This document shows positions 1 to 12,245 of a stretch of 64,000 nucleotides of DNA, one piece after another; the first letter of the stretch is position 1; each line of letters begins with the position of its first letter. Below the pieces are notes generated by a model, which had not been told where the DNA came from, made no database searches, and saw nothing but the letters and a program-made list of their open reading frames with translations. A program made the position numbers and the translations under genes. The DNA is from Diadophis punctatus similis (lineage: Eukaryota; Chordata; Lepidosauria; Squamata; Dipsadidae): the NCBI GenBank assembly GCA_023053685.1, contig JALIGW010000014.1:17641308-17705307 (forward strand), in the 5' to 3' direction.

Positions 1-671
1 CACTCACTTTTCCTCCTGCTCAGTCTTGTTAATTCTGGTTCTCCTTCAGCTTCATGGCAGCCATATTTGCTGCCGCAGCTCCGCTCCATCAGCTATGGGC
101 TTGCCAGTTTGGGGAAGGGAGATGCAGCTCCCCTCTACCCTCCTGGCGGTTCCCCTTTGCTTCGCCCCCTCTACGGGGGGGGGGGGCTTAGGTCCGAATT
201 CGGACCCTCAGGTGTGGAGTGTTCGGAGCCGGCCACGGAGGTCGCAGTCCCGGCTTCCGATATCGCCGAAGGAGGAACCGGAAGTCTAGGGAGATGAATA
301 GTTGTCTGCCACACCTATTTGTCTCCGCCCCCTGCCTTTTATCCCCAGAGCTAGAGTGGGGCTTCGCTAGCAGCGGTGGCTCTTCCATCCCAAGGACCGG
401 TCCATAGCTTCCCGCTGCTCTCCTCTCCTCTGCCTTTGCGCATCCGCTTGTCAGACACGGGACCCAGCTGTTCCTCCTCTTCCTCATCAGCCACCTCCAG
501 ACCTGGGGGCTGATGGACGAACCAGGCTCCGCCTCCGTCTCTCTCTCTTTCAGCTCCATTCCCTCTTCCCCCTTGGAGCTCTCCGATTGCCTTGATGCTG
601 GCCCCGACTCCCACTCCGCCTCCTCATCTGATTTGGCAGCCAGAGGGGCTGGCTGTCGACAGGCCACAACA
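1..671 (-). mobile_element. LTR fragment cut by window edge (retroelement)
   Basis: On the minus strand it begins TGTTGTGGCC at 671, like the 5' end of the solo LTR at 21645 (TGTTGTGGTC). It shares a Glu/Ser-coding-looking purine-rich stretch and a TATA-like GGATAAAAGG (plus positions 337-345). Its 3' end lies beyond the window. The 181-codon open frame inside is not a credible gene. Confidence 0.5.
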
Positions 672-707
672 TCAGCATTTCTCTGTTCCACTGTTCCTGA
701 TACCTGG

Positions 708-735
708 GGAATTCTGGGAATTGAAATCCACACTG
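708..735 (+). repeat. Half of a hairpin MITE
   Basis: GAATTCTGGGAATTGAAATCC is one arm of the palindromic hAT MITE seen complete at 8414-8548. The other arm is missing. Confidence 0.5.
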
Positions 736-2821
736 TCAGTCTTGCCCCAACTTGGTCCCTTAAGCAAGAACAACCCTCAACTCCATTTGGTGTGAAAGGT
801 TTACTTTACTAAAGGCCAAGTGGATTACAATACAGCAAAGCCAGAACTGAGGTTCGCATGCCAAACTTTCCCGGTTAACTTTTCCCTGTTTGTTGATCCT
901 GCATTGTCCAATCATAGTCAGATAAGATGTTTTGGGAAAGGTCTCTTCAACTGTAGAGCAGGCGGTGCGGAGGTACATGCCTTTCCCAGTTCTCTGACCT
1001 TGAAGTTGTGTCTCTAGGTACGATGAATCGTTAGCTTTCCCCACTTCCCCTCCAGCTCCCTCCCTCCCCCCATACTTCATGGCAGACTGGCAGCTAGCAA
1101 ATGCAAAGCACAGGTGTGAGATGACAGTTCTGACACACACATCTTAAAGTTGCTAAGGTTGACAAACACTGTTCTGTACATTGAAAAAAAAAAAGAGAGA
1201 GAAAATGGGCATCAGACATCCAAAAGTGATGACGGTTGGGTGGGGGGAAGAGTCAGCAAGCCTAGGCCAGTCGTTCTTATGCAGCAGAAACAGAGATGCC
1301 CTTCTTACAGCCCCTTCCTCATCATTGAGGCAGATTTAGGGAACAATTGGAGAATAGCCTTCCCATTGCATTCTGGACCAGGTAGTTTTCAAGTCGTTTT
1401 CAAGGGTAGCCCCATGTGAGGCGCTTTGCAGTAGTCAAAGCTTGAGTTGACTTCCTGGAGTTATTCATTTAGTTTACATTTGATATAGATACAAGTTGAG
1501 TCTTCTGTGGGTCTGCAAACGTACATGGCACATGCTTTGCAAATCACGTCTCCCCTCCCTGACAGTGTTTTCCCATGTTGTTCTTCTTGCAAAGGCTTAG
1601 TCCCAGTGCAGGGGGGGGGGTCCCGTCTTCCTTTTACCTTTGCCTTGAAAAGCAAGGTTTTAGGAGATGAAGAGTGCTGCAATCAGTTCTTTTAAACAGT
1701 TACTCCTCTTCCCTGCATCCAACCCAAAGCCAATTGGTTCACCAATCAAGTCCTATTCAACAGGGGACTCCAGAGGTTGCCATCAAGATGAGATTGATTG
1801 CAGGATTGGGGAACGGCTTGTTTTCCTGCTTGGGGTGGGGGGTTAATGCCCCAGCACAGAAGCCTGGCTGAAAGGGACCAAGCTGTAAATCTCAAGTGCA
1901 TCTTTGGCAAAGTTTAAGAAAGGCAGGGTAAGTGTGTACATGCCCATACTTACCTAAAGACGTGTCAGATAGGAATTTTCCTATCAAAAGGCGATTTTAG
2001 GATCTTGCTTCCCTGAAGTTATTCGTACTTAGAAAATAAAACCGAGATTCAATTCTAATTAACAAAATATTTATTTTAGTACAAAAGTAACAAAAGAATA
2101 AACCTTTAATAAGCTACATCTTCTCAGCTAAGAATTTCACGTCTGCCTCGGGTGAGGCTTCGAAGAAGAAGGGAAGTGGGAGGAGACAAAACTCCTGGAA
2201 TGCACGCATGCGTAGTAAAACATATCACATGTCTGCTTGATTAGAAATTACAGTAAACCTAGAAATATTGCAGAGATGCACAACTGGCAATTATTCACAT
2301 CGTGACAAGAGGTATACAAACTCAGACTCTGAAAGTTGTAAACCTCTTGGCTGCAGCCCTCCAGGCCTTCCCAATAAATTCTTTTGGGGCCAAATTTGCT
2401 TTTGAATGGTTCAAAAGGGAACAGTTATTAAACACAGAATTGGGAAGTAATCACAGTAATTCTAGTTGCATGCGAAGGACATGCAATCTTCCTATGGCTT
2501 TGTAGAAGGTCGTCTCCAGCAGGCCGTTCCAAGCCAAATAGACCCCCACCCCACCCCCAGCCTAGAAAAATTGGGCTCCACAACTACTGGGAACACAACT
2601 CTGAAGGGAGAGCAATCTGTCTTACTGAGTGGACTTATTTTGTTTGCCTGTCCAGGTTACCAGCAAGGGTCTTCTCTTTCCATCGAAATGGAGACGTAGC
2701 AGCATTGAGGAGCTGAGGCTGTGCAACTCATGAGCTCTGGTAAGCGATTTCTTCTTCAGACTTAAAAAAAAAAAGCTTAGCACTCCTCTTTCAGTTACTT
2801 TCTTTTTTTCATAAGATACTC
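736..2821. other. Non-coding flank, no gene recognised
   Basis: No exon-like homology was seen on either strand. It has AT-rich and purine-rich stretches and a short A12 tract near 1183. It may include degraded retroelement internal sequence, which I could not name. Confidence 0.5.
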
Positions 2822-2965
2822 GATCTGGATGTCTTGCCTCCAGAAGTCATGGCTGCTCCTTCGCTGGAGGCTTTCAAGAAAAGGGTGGACAACCATTTAT
2901 CTGGAATGGTCTAGGGTTGGACTAGAAGACCTCCAGGGTCCCTTCCAACCATGTTATTCTGTGTG
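2822..2965 (+). mobile_element. CR1 LINE 3' end
   Basis: It encodes the family's typical C-terminal phrase (lead-in ALEAFKKRVDNHL-like) and the 3' signature GGTTGGACTAGAAGACCTCC followed by CCTTCCAACC and TTATTCTGTG. It is 5'-truncated, as usual for CR1. Confidence 0.8.
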
Positions 2966-3130
2966 TTCTACGATCTTGGCAGTGGTAGAATATTCCCCCC
3001 AGCACAAGGGTTGCAAATTGATACGATTCCCCTGTGGGAAATATGGTTTGCCCATATCAATGAACTCTCTCTTGGCAAGGAAAAAGGCAGCTGATAAGAG
3101 CCCCAGATGCCATCTCCTTGCACAAGAGTT

Positions 3131-3385
3131 AGAATAACATAATAACAGAGTCGGAAGGGACCTTGGAGGTCTTCTAGTCCAACCCCCTGCTCAACCAAGA
3201 GACCCTATACCAGTGTTTCCCAACCTTGGCAACTTGAAGATGTCTGGACTTCAACTCCCAGAATTCCCCAGCCAGCATTCGCTGGCTGGGGAATTCTGAG
3301 AGTTGAAGTCCAGACATCTTCAAGTTGCCAAGGTTGGGAAACACTGCCCTATACCATTCCAGACAAGTGGCTGTCCAGTTGTTAT
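3131..3385 (-). mobile_element. CR1 LINE 3' end, split by a MITE
   Basis: It carries the reverse complement of the same signature (ATAACAGAGT then GGACCTTGGAGGTCTTCTAG). The hairpin MITE 3211-3346 is inserted in it and the CR1 resumes after the duplicated CCCTATAC. The CR1 copy is therefore older than the MITE. Confidence 0.85.
3211..3346. mobile_element. Palindromic hAT MITE, 136 bp, perfect TSD
   Basis: The ends are CAGTGTTTCCCAACC and GGTTGGGAAACACTG. Almost the whole element is a hairpin. The 8-bp target duplication CCCTATAC is at 3203-3210 and 3347-3354. Confidence 0.92.
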
Positions 3386-3473
3386 ACACCTCACTTTGAA
3401 GTAGCTTCCCCCCAGCCTAGCCTCTTCCAAATCACCTGGGCCACAAGCTGGACTACCCCTTCTGCTTCTCAGG

Positions 3474-3705
3474 AGTAGCAATAGCACTTAGAGTTATATA
3501 CCGTTTTACAGTGCTTTTACAGCCCTCTCTAAGCGGTTTACAGAGTTCAGCATATTGCCCCCAACAATCCAGGTCCTCATTTTACCGACCTCAGAAGGAT
3601 GGAAGGCTGAGTCAACCTTGAGCCCCATCAGGATCGAACTTCTGGCAGTCAGCAGAGTTAGCCTGCAATACTGCATTCTAATCACTGCGCCACCACAGCT
3701 CTAGG
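3474..3705 (-). mobile_element. Sauria-type tRNA-derived SINE
   Basis: Read on the minus strand it starts AGAGCTGTGGTGGCGCAGTG (box A), with a GTTCGATCC box B. The body has GGTTGACTCAGCCTTCCATC and the tail ends GCTATTGCTAC. Complete or nearly so. Confidence 0.85.
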
Positions 3706-3718
3706 AAGAAAAGGGGAA

Positions 3719-3805
3719 GGAAAGGAAGGAAGGAAGGAAGGAAGGAAGGAAGGAAGGAAGGAAGGAAGGAAGGAAGGAAGGAAGGAAGGAAGGAAGGAAG
3801 GAAGG
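3719..3805. repeat. (AAGG)n microsatellite
   Basis: About 21 near-perfect tetranucleotide units directly beside the SINE. Confidence 0.97.
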
Positions 3806-3872
3806 GATGGGGAAAGGCAGGGAAGGGAGCAATAGTTAGAGACGAATCCATCTGAGCTCTCCTCCGGGTATG

Positions 3873-4017
3873 TTTAGTTGATGGATGTTTTTTAATATTG
3901 GAATTTTTAATTTTTGTATTCGATTTTAATTATGTTTATTGCTGGTTTCTTGTATTTTCTTTGCTGTACGCCGCCCTGAGTCCCTCGGGAGTAGGGTGGC
4001 ATATAAGAAAACCAAAA

Positions 4018-4072
<55 letters not shown>

Positions 4073-4073
4073 A
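3873..4073 (+). mobile_element. LINE 3' tail with (AAAT)n end
   Basis: It has the squamate LINE 3' signature CGCCGCCCTGAGTCC then GTAGGGTGGCATATAAGAAA and ends in about 15 AAAT units (4015-4073). Confidence 0.7.
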
Positions 4074-4084
4074 ATAGCTCTTAG

Positions 4085-4363
4085 ATTTATATATTTATTT
4101 ATTTAAGTGTTCTTATATGCCGCCCTACTCCCTGGGGACTCAGGGCGGCGTACAACATTTAAAATATACCGCTTTGTGGTGCTTTACAGCCCTCTCTAAG
4201 TGGTTTTCAGAGTCAGCCTCTTGCCCCCAACAATCCGGGTCCTCATTTTACCGACCTCGGAAGGATGGAAGGCTGAGTCAACCTTGAGCTGCTCAGGATC
4301 GAACTCCTGGAGTGAGCAGTGAGTTAGCCCTATAGAACTGCATTCTAACCACTGCATCACCCA
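4085..4363 (-). mobile_element. LINE tail followed by a SINE, minus strand
   Basis: 4088-4160 is the same LINE tail inverted (GCCGCCCTACTCC, GGACTCAGGGCGGCGTAC). 4166-4363 is a Sauria-type SINE with the family body GGAAGGATGGAAGGCTGAGT. The two (AAAT)-type tails face each other across about 15 bp. Confidence 0.7.
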
Positions 4364-4954
4364 AAGTTGCTGGTGGGTGCCAGGTTGGGAAGCGCTGAAC
4401 TGGAGCTCAGTATTAATAGTGTGCCACAAAGTCCTGACAGGTTTGGTGCAAGGATGCCAGCTCCAGGGAAGGTCAAGGTCTCGCCTTCTGGTGCTTGCCT
4501 AGAATCAACGCTGGGTCGACCCTGATTCAGGTTCGATTCATCCAGAGGTTTCTTTGGCCCAGATGTTCTTTCACAGCCAAGCCTACCTGACCCCCCAAAT
4601 GGAAAGTGTGAGTTTTTTTTATTGTGCTCTTGGAGAGAAGGCAGGATAGACATCTACCAAATAGAAGAGGCAGATTTTGTGTTTCAGAAGAAGTTGACTA
4701 ACCTCTTGCAAATGATTATGATTTAGAAAACCCAGGAGGCTTTTCCGGTAACTATTTCACCACAAGCCATTTGCTTGCAGGAAACCCACCGTCAACTGAC
4801 TGTGCCATCTTGCGCCACATTTGCTGACGGATGAGTCTGCTCTTGAGCAGGGCATCTCTTGATGGCACAGATATCTGTACACAAAACCAACCGCAGAGCT
4901 GAGAAGCATTTTTGTAAACCTCCTTGATTAGTCTAAACCACAGAAGCTCAATAT

Positions 4955-5214
4955 CTGTGGGGATTCTCAGTCATCCAGGTCATGGTTATCCCCAAGGAGC
5001 TTTTTCAAGAGGCAACTGGACTTTCTGGGGTTTTTTTAAAAAACATTTTGCTTCTCATCCAAGAAGTTTGCAAAAGAACGCAAATGACCAGCTGTCTGCA
5101 AGGAGTATAAATCCTTCCATTCCCCACCATCCAGTCAGAGCTGAAGAAGCTTCCTGGATGAGAAGCGAAACATTTTCAAAGAAAAACCAAAAAGTCCAGT
5201 TGCCTCTTGAAAAA
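4955..5214. mobile_element. Inverted-repeat element with hammerhead-like core (Penelope-like candidate)
   Basis: The left part contains the inverse (GCTTCTCATCCAAGAAG) of the right part (CTTCCTGGATGAGAAGC). Both sides carry GGCAACTGGACTTT and its complement. The right arm has CTGAAGA, a 5-bp stem GCTTC/GAAGC, then GAAAC at 5141-5171. Family assignment is inferred from inverted terminal repeats plus the hammerhead-like motif. Confidence 0.45.
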
Positions 5215-5492
5215 CCACCTTTGGAAGCTCAATACTTTTTCAGAAAAGATCTCAAATGTTCCAAGCACAACCGCAAGAAAGAATGGAGGATTACGTTCCA
5301 ATTTCACATGAATGTGAAAATATAAGAGAGGGATAGAATTTGCATTCAGGGAAGATGGAAGACAAGAGCATTGTCTCCTGTACCAATGCCACCAGTTGGG
5401 TTGGATATTGGCTCCCGGGGGCCATGAGAAAGTTGAACGGCTGAAGGACAACAGAGTGCGATGTTACAGAAACCACAATCCATAAAGGGATA

Positions 5493-5800
5493 CAGGTAGT
5501 CATCGACTTACAACCATTTATTTAGCAACTGTTCAAAGTTACAACGGCACTGAAAAAAGTGATGCAGACCAGTCCTCGCACTTATGACCATTAATGATCG
5601 AAATTTGGGTGGCAACCAGCATGTACTTACCAGAAACGGGACTCGCCTAATGAGCACAGAATTCACTTAACAACCTCAATGATTCACTGAATAATCATGG
5701 CAGAAAAGGTTGGGAAATCGGGCATGACTCACTTAACTCAACCCTTGCTTAGCCATGGAAATTCTGGTCCCGGTTGTGGTCGTAAGTCGAGGACTACCTG
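5493..5800. mobile_element. TA-flanked MITE, 308 bp
   Basis: The ends are CAGGTAGTCATCGACTTAC and GTAAGTCGAGGACTACCTG with TA on both sides (5491-5492, 5801-5802). This suggests a Tc1/mariner-type integration. It is one of about 17 copies of this family in the window. Confidence 0.88.
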
Positions 5801-5802
5801 TA

Positions 5803-8405
5803 TTGTGCTCCTTAGTTTTGGAAGGGGGCAGTCAAAGACGTGGGACTTGGGGTCGTGTCATTTCTTTTTAAACTCAAGAGTTACAGCAAACACGAGGAAG
5901 AGGGGAGGGGGGAGGAAAGAGGAATAGTTCCTTTGGAAAGCAGCATTCCAGGTCCAACCCAAACCGATTGGCGCTTTCCTTTCCTTTGGAGTTTTTGCCT
6001 CCCCAATTAAAGATTTCGTTCCGGAACATCAAATAGCAGCTACTGATGAACACTTTTTATCCCGGAAAGGAAAGAGCTGCCTTGTTCTGCCCTTTCTCCC
6101 ACCCGCTCTGATCTCGATCATTATCAGCACATCTGCAGGTGCGGTTTCCTTCTTATTTCAACGTGCGCATGAAATGCAGGGCTGCCTAATGTCATGTCGA
6201 GTTTGGTCCTTAGGAGCAGAATATAAATTCTTTTAATTAGACTCATTCTTCTTCCTTTCTTTTCCTGCAACTCACTTCACTTCCCGCTTCCTCCCTGTCT
6301 CATTAGCTTCCTCTGGTGATGGAGACTCAGGAGGCATCAAAAGGAGAGAGAGAGAGAAAAGCACTTGGATCAGAAAACAAAAAGCAACATTGGAGGTTAA
6401 TTCTCGCTTTCCGAAATGCTTCTTGAGGAGATTGTCCTTCGTGACACTTCCAAGGTTTGCTATATGGATTTTTTTTTTTAACATGGCAGCTCTGAAGTGA
6501 TTAAGGCTATTCATGACCTTCTCTTTTTGTACGTCTTACCCAGAAGAAGGGAAAACTGCTTAGTGCAAATGCATTTCCAAGTGCCTTAAGGGGCATTTAG
6601 CTAACAGCCTGGACTTCGTGTTGTCTCGTTTTGCCAAATAGGAAGAGCAGCTCTGTAAAACGGTGTAGAGGACGGTTAAGCAGACGGCTCAAAACAGGAA
6701 TCATGGCTACTAAATCAAGTCTTACTGCTAGAGAACGGGGCGAATACTCACTGCTTCTGTAGCCCTAGGAAACCTCCAACACCCTCGGGCCCTAAACGTA
6801 CTCATCCTCAACTCTGATTTTGCTAACAAGTCCGGCTCTTTTGAGTTACCCTTTTTGACGTAAGCACAATCCTCGTTTGTAGGTGCCTACAATTGTCTGA
6901 AATTCATTCCGAACAGCTTCAGCTACTGGACTAGTTTCTGCTATGAAAAAAATAGTCTTTGAATTGCACAACAGTGACCCCGTCTTGGATTGTCCACGGA
7001 GGCTCGGGTGACTGTGGGCATCTTTAGTCAGAACTTGCCTCCCTCCCTCCCTCCCCACAAAAGTCAGCCTACCAGGGGGAGAAAGCCAGGCCTCTGGTTT
7101 TGCACACAGGGGAAGCCTTGTTTGGAGCCAGGCCAGCCTCACTTCACGGACTTTTAAACCCTTTGCATAATCTGTTCAGGAATTAAGATTTGTGTCTCTC
7201 CGTCATTCGTTTGTTTTTCCCCCAATACTTAAAAGAAACTCATGGATAGAGAAGTCCAAAAGGCCGGGCTTCCCCTTGCCCCTTTAACTTGAGTGCTGGG
7301 TGACCTGATCTCAAATGTTGGTGTTGCAAGAAGAGGTTTTGATCCAAGTGGGATCCCCCCCACCCCACAAAGAGATTTTTTTTCAGGCTTTTCACTGACT
7401 AGGCAGAAATAGGTTCTTATCTTCCCTCTTTAGAACTTTGGAGAAGAAAACAGCCCAGCACCATAATAGGTGGTCATTGGAAATAGGTGATAGGCGTCAA
7501 CCATTTTGCACAATCCACAGGAGAGGTGGGCTGGTGGTGCAGCTCCAGGGGCTGGAGCTAAACTAACTTCCCCCAGTGCCATGATGGCATCACCAAACCA
7601 GGCAACCGCATCCCTCTGCTTATGCTCCATTTCGCCTCCCCACCCCCTGCAGCCACAGAAGGAGATGAAAGAGAGAGCAATAGTTGAGCTCTCTCAATAT
7701 AAGCCCATGCCAGGACTGCCTAGAGTAGTACCTCCATCCCACTGGGGCCATCAGATCATTTTTAAAGAAGACTTTTTAAAAATTCTGCAGTCGGAAGAGG
7801 CAGACCATCATGTTTATAGTGGCTAAGACTCCCTCAAAGTTTTGGCCGGGACCTCTGTGGCTTTGTTGTGGTGTATCTTTTGGGGTTTTGGAAATGCCCG
7901 TGCTAAGAAGTAACCCAGTTTCATAGCTGGCTGGGCTTCCTTTGTGCAGCTGCACCCTTTGCAGATTCTCTAGGGGAGACCTCCCAAGATTCGGCCTCCA
8001 GAATTGTCTCGGCTCAGTTAAACAAATCTTAATGCGCCAATTTTTCTCAATGTAGAAAGGCGCCAGCCAGAGAAACTGAAGCAGACACAAATCTTAGGGC
8101 AAATATTGAAGCTATACTAATTTCAATAGAAGTAGTTTAAACATTTTTTTCTGCTGATTATATTAGTCCTTTGAATGCTATACGTTTTAAGCAAAATAGA
8201 CATTTGCGTGGGTCCACGTTTAACAGGGATATTCTTCCCTAGTTAGACTTCATAACGGTGCTGTCAATCACTTGCAATGTGTTTCCCTTTCTTAAAAGAC
8301 TCTTTTCTTCTTCACATCGATCAGAGCAATTAAATGTTAACATTTAATTAACAAATTAAGAAACGCAGCTCCACTCCAACATTTCAAAAAGATAATCTAC
8401 TAAAA
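5803..8405. other. UPRT 3' flank, no gene recognised
   Basis: Low-copy-looking DNA without convincing exons on either strand. The open frames are short and lack family similarity. Confidence 0.5.
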
Positions 8406-8413
8406 CACTAGAA

Positions 8414-8548
8414 CAGTGTTTCTCAACCTTGGCAGTTTGAAGATGTGTGGACTTCAACTCCCAGAATTCCCCAGCCAGCGTTGCTGGCTGGGGAATTCTG
8501 GGAGTTGAAGTCCACACATCTTCAAACTGCCAAGGTTGAGAAACACTG
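8414..8548. mobile_element. Palindromic hAT MITE, 135 bp, perfect TSD
   Basis: The hairpin arms meet at GCCAGCG/TTGCTGGC. The TSD CACTAGAA is at 8406-8413 and 8549-8556. It is one of the best-preserved copies. Confidence 0.93.
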
Positions 8549-9010
8549 CACTAGAACATGTATTTGGGGGACTAATTTTTAATGATGTGTCTCCAATTTC
8601 ATGGAGCTACGTGAGAAAAGCATCTCAACTGCTACTGAACATTTCTCAGGTCCACTCTGTTAACACTGTCAGAGGAGGTGAAAAACTGCTTTGGCTTCGT
8701 TGATCTCTTACTGAAAGGGGGGGTGGGGCTGTCCAGAATTTGGGAATCTAGCAGGCTGGGTAAGGCGTGCCTTAGGAAATCTCCAAAGCCATGTCTGATC
8801 AGCGTGAGTCTTACGGGATCTAGAAGGAATGGCCTGGTCAACTGCCCTTTCAATTTCAGGCACTTCTTCATGCCCTGAATTTTCAACTGTTTTTAGACAT
8901 TCTTGAATTAGGGACATCAACAGCAGAGGGAAGTGAAGATCTTGACACTTCTGGGCCTTGGCATTAGTCCCAAATAAACAATTGGCTGGCAGCAGCTATA
9001 GTTGTAGCCC

Positions 9011-9146
9011 CGTGTTGCTCAACCTTGCTGATTTTTTTAGGTGTGTGGACTTCAAATCCCAGAATTCCCCTAGTGAGCATGCTGGCCGGGGAATTCTGGA
9101 AATGGAAGCCCACACATCTTAAAGTCAGCAAGGTGGAGAAACACCA
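9011..9146. mobile_element. Palindromic hAT MITE, diverged copy
   Basis: It has the same hairpin plan (GTGTTGCTCAACCTTGC ... GCAAGGTGGAGAAACACC) but with more mismatches and no clear TSD. Confidence 0.8.
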
Positions 9147-10200
9147 TAGTAAGCCATTATCAAGGCAATGAACTGTTCAAGCACTCTTCTGCTTATCAGT
9201 TGTGTGAAAAAACAGCTAGGGGAGGTGGGTTCTTTAGCAGTGATTGAAAAGCTGTGAAAGGTGCTAAAGTGAAAAGGAGAGTTTGTCTGCAAAAGCAGCT
9301 TTCAAATGCCCTGTTTAGTTTACCTTTGTGGAACAGTGATTATGATCCACAGGAACCACGTCCTCATTTGCTTCCAGGAAAGCTATACTTGCATTCACTA
9401 TTTCTGCCTGGTTCTCCATAAAACGGTTTTAATCCCGTTTGTGGGCCTACAGTATGTCTGCACTTAATTTATTTTGTGATGGGAACAGGGCAGGAGGTGT
9501 CCTAGAACCAGTTTGCTTGAGCCAGGCCTGCTTAGAACTTTTTTGAACTCAGACCATTCCCTCACCTCAGCAGCCTAACTGAAGGATAAAATCTACTTGG
9601 TGTTCTCATGGCTAAACCATTGGGAGTTAAAAAAAACACAAAAACCCCTTTGTGCAGCTATTATAACTCACCCAATCTGTCCTACGCAGGGAAGCCCTGC
9701 AGGGAAATCTGCAGTAGCCCTGAAGTCTTCTTAGTAGCCTCTCCCAAACTCCCCCCCCCAGCTGTTCACTGCCTGCTTCCTTGGGAGCTGGGCAGCTGCT
9801 GAGCTTGAAACGGCACAAGTGGAATAATACGTGTGAACTATAGTTTTAAATAATTTTGGGGTGGGGGAGAACTGCTTAATTTAATAAAATTAGATATGAT
9901 CAGATGACCAAAAAATTATCTTTGGAAACCTCTTACCAACTGGTTTGTGGCAAGCGAATGGGCTTGTTTAAATGAGGCTAGGAAGACTTCAGCCCCAAGA
10001 ATTCCTCAGAATCAAAGGCCGCCTAATGTCTATCCCTGCAAAGCAGAGTTGCAAAAAGGCTTCCACAAATTATGGGAGGATGAGAGATCCAGTCCCCTCT
10101 ACTAATAGTGCTGTATCTGTATGCATTTCATTACCAAATTCACCCATTTTCATGGTTGCACAAATACCGTACACTGAATCCTTAACTCTCAAATGAGGTA

Positions 10201-10589
10201 CAGGTAGTCCGCGACTTACAACAATTCATTTAGTGACCGTTCAAAGTTGCAACAGCATTGAAAACAAGCTACTTATGACAATTTTTTACACTTATGACCA
10301 TTGCAGCATCCCTATGGTCACATGATTTACATTCGGATGCTTGACAAGTGGCAAGTCACAAGTCGCAGTGTCCCAGTCACGTGATCCCCCTTTGGGACCT
10401 TCTAACAAGCATTAAGTCAATGGGGAAGCCAGATTCACTTAACAACCGTGTTACTAATTTAACAACTGCAGTGATTCACTTTACATACATAGAAGGAAAA
10501 TCGTAAAATGGGGCAAAACTAAAATAAATTTCTCACTTAGCAAACATAGATTTTGGGCTCAGTTGTGGTTGTAAGTCGAAGACTACCTG
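10201..10589. mobile_element. TA-flanked MITE, 389 bp
   Basis: It runs from CAGGTAGTCCGCGACTTAC to GTAAGTCGAAGACTACCTG and is flanked by TA. It is near full length for this family, with internal blocks such as CATTTAGTGACCGTTCAAAG. Confidence 0.9.
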
Positions 10590-11273
10590 TAGATTGGCAC
10601 AAATTGAGAAAAAGGGCAAAACTAACAAAGCATCTTGTATGAATGGCGCTGCTAAACCTTTACCTGGCCCAGTTAAAGCTATTATGCAAGAATAGTGGAA
10701 ACACAAGTTGAACTGATTCTTTTGAGTTTAGCACCCTCCAAGACTGGGAAAGGCTGTTTTGTAATTAAAGCAACTTTTTCAGTTTATTGGGATAAAAGTA
10801 TGTTTGTTGGAATACTTTGTACCAGCCAGTATTGCCGCTTTCAGTCCTTATCCAGTTGCTGTATGTCATTCTGGTTTTCATGTACTCACATGAGGACATA
10901 GGATATGGAGACCCCCAAAACCCGAAACAATTAAGCAAATGTTCTGAAGAGCAGACAGTATTTTCTTCTCATTCTAGATAAGAAGTCATTAAATGTTTAT
11001 GCTGCCCGACTCCCAACGACTCTGGATGGCTCACAACTATCTGTCTGTTAACGGACGACAGACCCAATAATTCGTGCCAGTGTTGTCTTGAAATATTATA
11101 GCTATATTTAGTAATCTAGTTAACCTTTTTTTGTGATTTCTTAGGACCAACTGAAATTCAGAAGCAGGGAGGATGTGTAGTAACAGACCATTTGCAAGCA
11201 TATTCTTATTCATATTCAGGAAGAAATTAAAGACCTTAAATGGCTACTTAAGGGATTTGAGAGTATTCTATAC

Positions 11274-11381
11274 TGGTGTTCCTCAACCTTGGCCACTTTA
11301 AACTAGGTGGCACTTCAATTCCTAGAATTCTGGGAGTTGGAAGTCCACCCACTTTGAAGTGGCAAAGGTTGAAAAATACTG
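11274..11381. mobile_element. Palindromic hAT MITE with internal deletion
   Basis: The hairpin family is recognised by CCTCAACCTTGGCCACTTTA and AAAGTGGCAAAGGTTGA. The TSD TTCTATAC/TTCTATAG differs at one base. The central arm sequence is shortened. Confidence 0.75.
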
Positions 11382-12245
11382 TTCTATAGCATTTGATCCA
11401 ATGTTTGTCTCTAGATTCCTATTACGTTTATTAGTTTTGTGGTTGCAACCAACTAGGTATAATTTTCATACATTATTTAGGCCATTTTTAAAGCAGTCAC
11501 GGGTGTGCAAGATGCCACACACTTTCATCAATCTAAACGTAACTTAGGATTGTGAATTGAAGGTGAGAAGTACCTTCTTCCCAGTATCGGGACTCATTTG
11601 TGGCAAATCTTGCCTCGTGTTGTGGAACAAAATAACCTTTGTGTACTGGAACTATCAAATTTGCACTTTGTCCAGCATTATTCATGGAACCGGTTGGCAT
11701 TTTCCATGCTGGGATGTCCCAGTTTCAGAAACTTCTCAAAGGTTTCCATAGTGCCCACGCATTCCTGGGCATAAAACGTCCTTCTGAGAAGATGGAGCAG
11801 CGGAGAGCGGTCCCCGGAAACCAACCTGAGGATCTTTGCAAACAGTATTGCATCCCATTCTCACCACAAAACTGAAAGCATCCCATTGATGTCTGCTAAG
11901 GACAGCGAGACAAATGTAGTTAGGTAGGAAATCTGTGTTTAAAAAACTGGCCTTCTGTATATAGCTTAAATTTTGGAGATCATCAGAATTGTTGAATAAT
12001 ATCGTTGTTGCATGCCGGTATAGTGAAAGAGTCAGCTAGCACGATGTAAGAAATGTTTATTTGGCCCCAGCCTATAACTGTTTCTCATGTAAGGTGTGGT
12101 GCACAACTGAAAGCACAATTTACTTTTAACAAGACGGGACCATGACGTATCTGTAACGACAAATTGAATGTGACATACATACCATTCCTTTCTCCTCACC
12201 TGGGTGGGGAAAAGTATATTAGAGAGATAGGGACATACAATATCT

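Noticed and set aside
188..733. 181-codon open frame on the minus strand
   Set aside because: It lies in the LTR, has no domain similarity and is explained by GC- and purine-rich composition.
3474..3705. tRNA gene
   Set aside because: The box A/B-like sequences here and at 19815, 29213, 51452 and 54545 are heads of SINEs with long non-tRNA bodies; no cloverleaf is intact.
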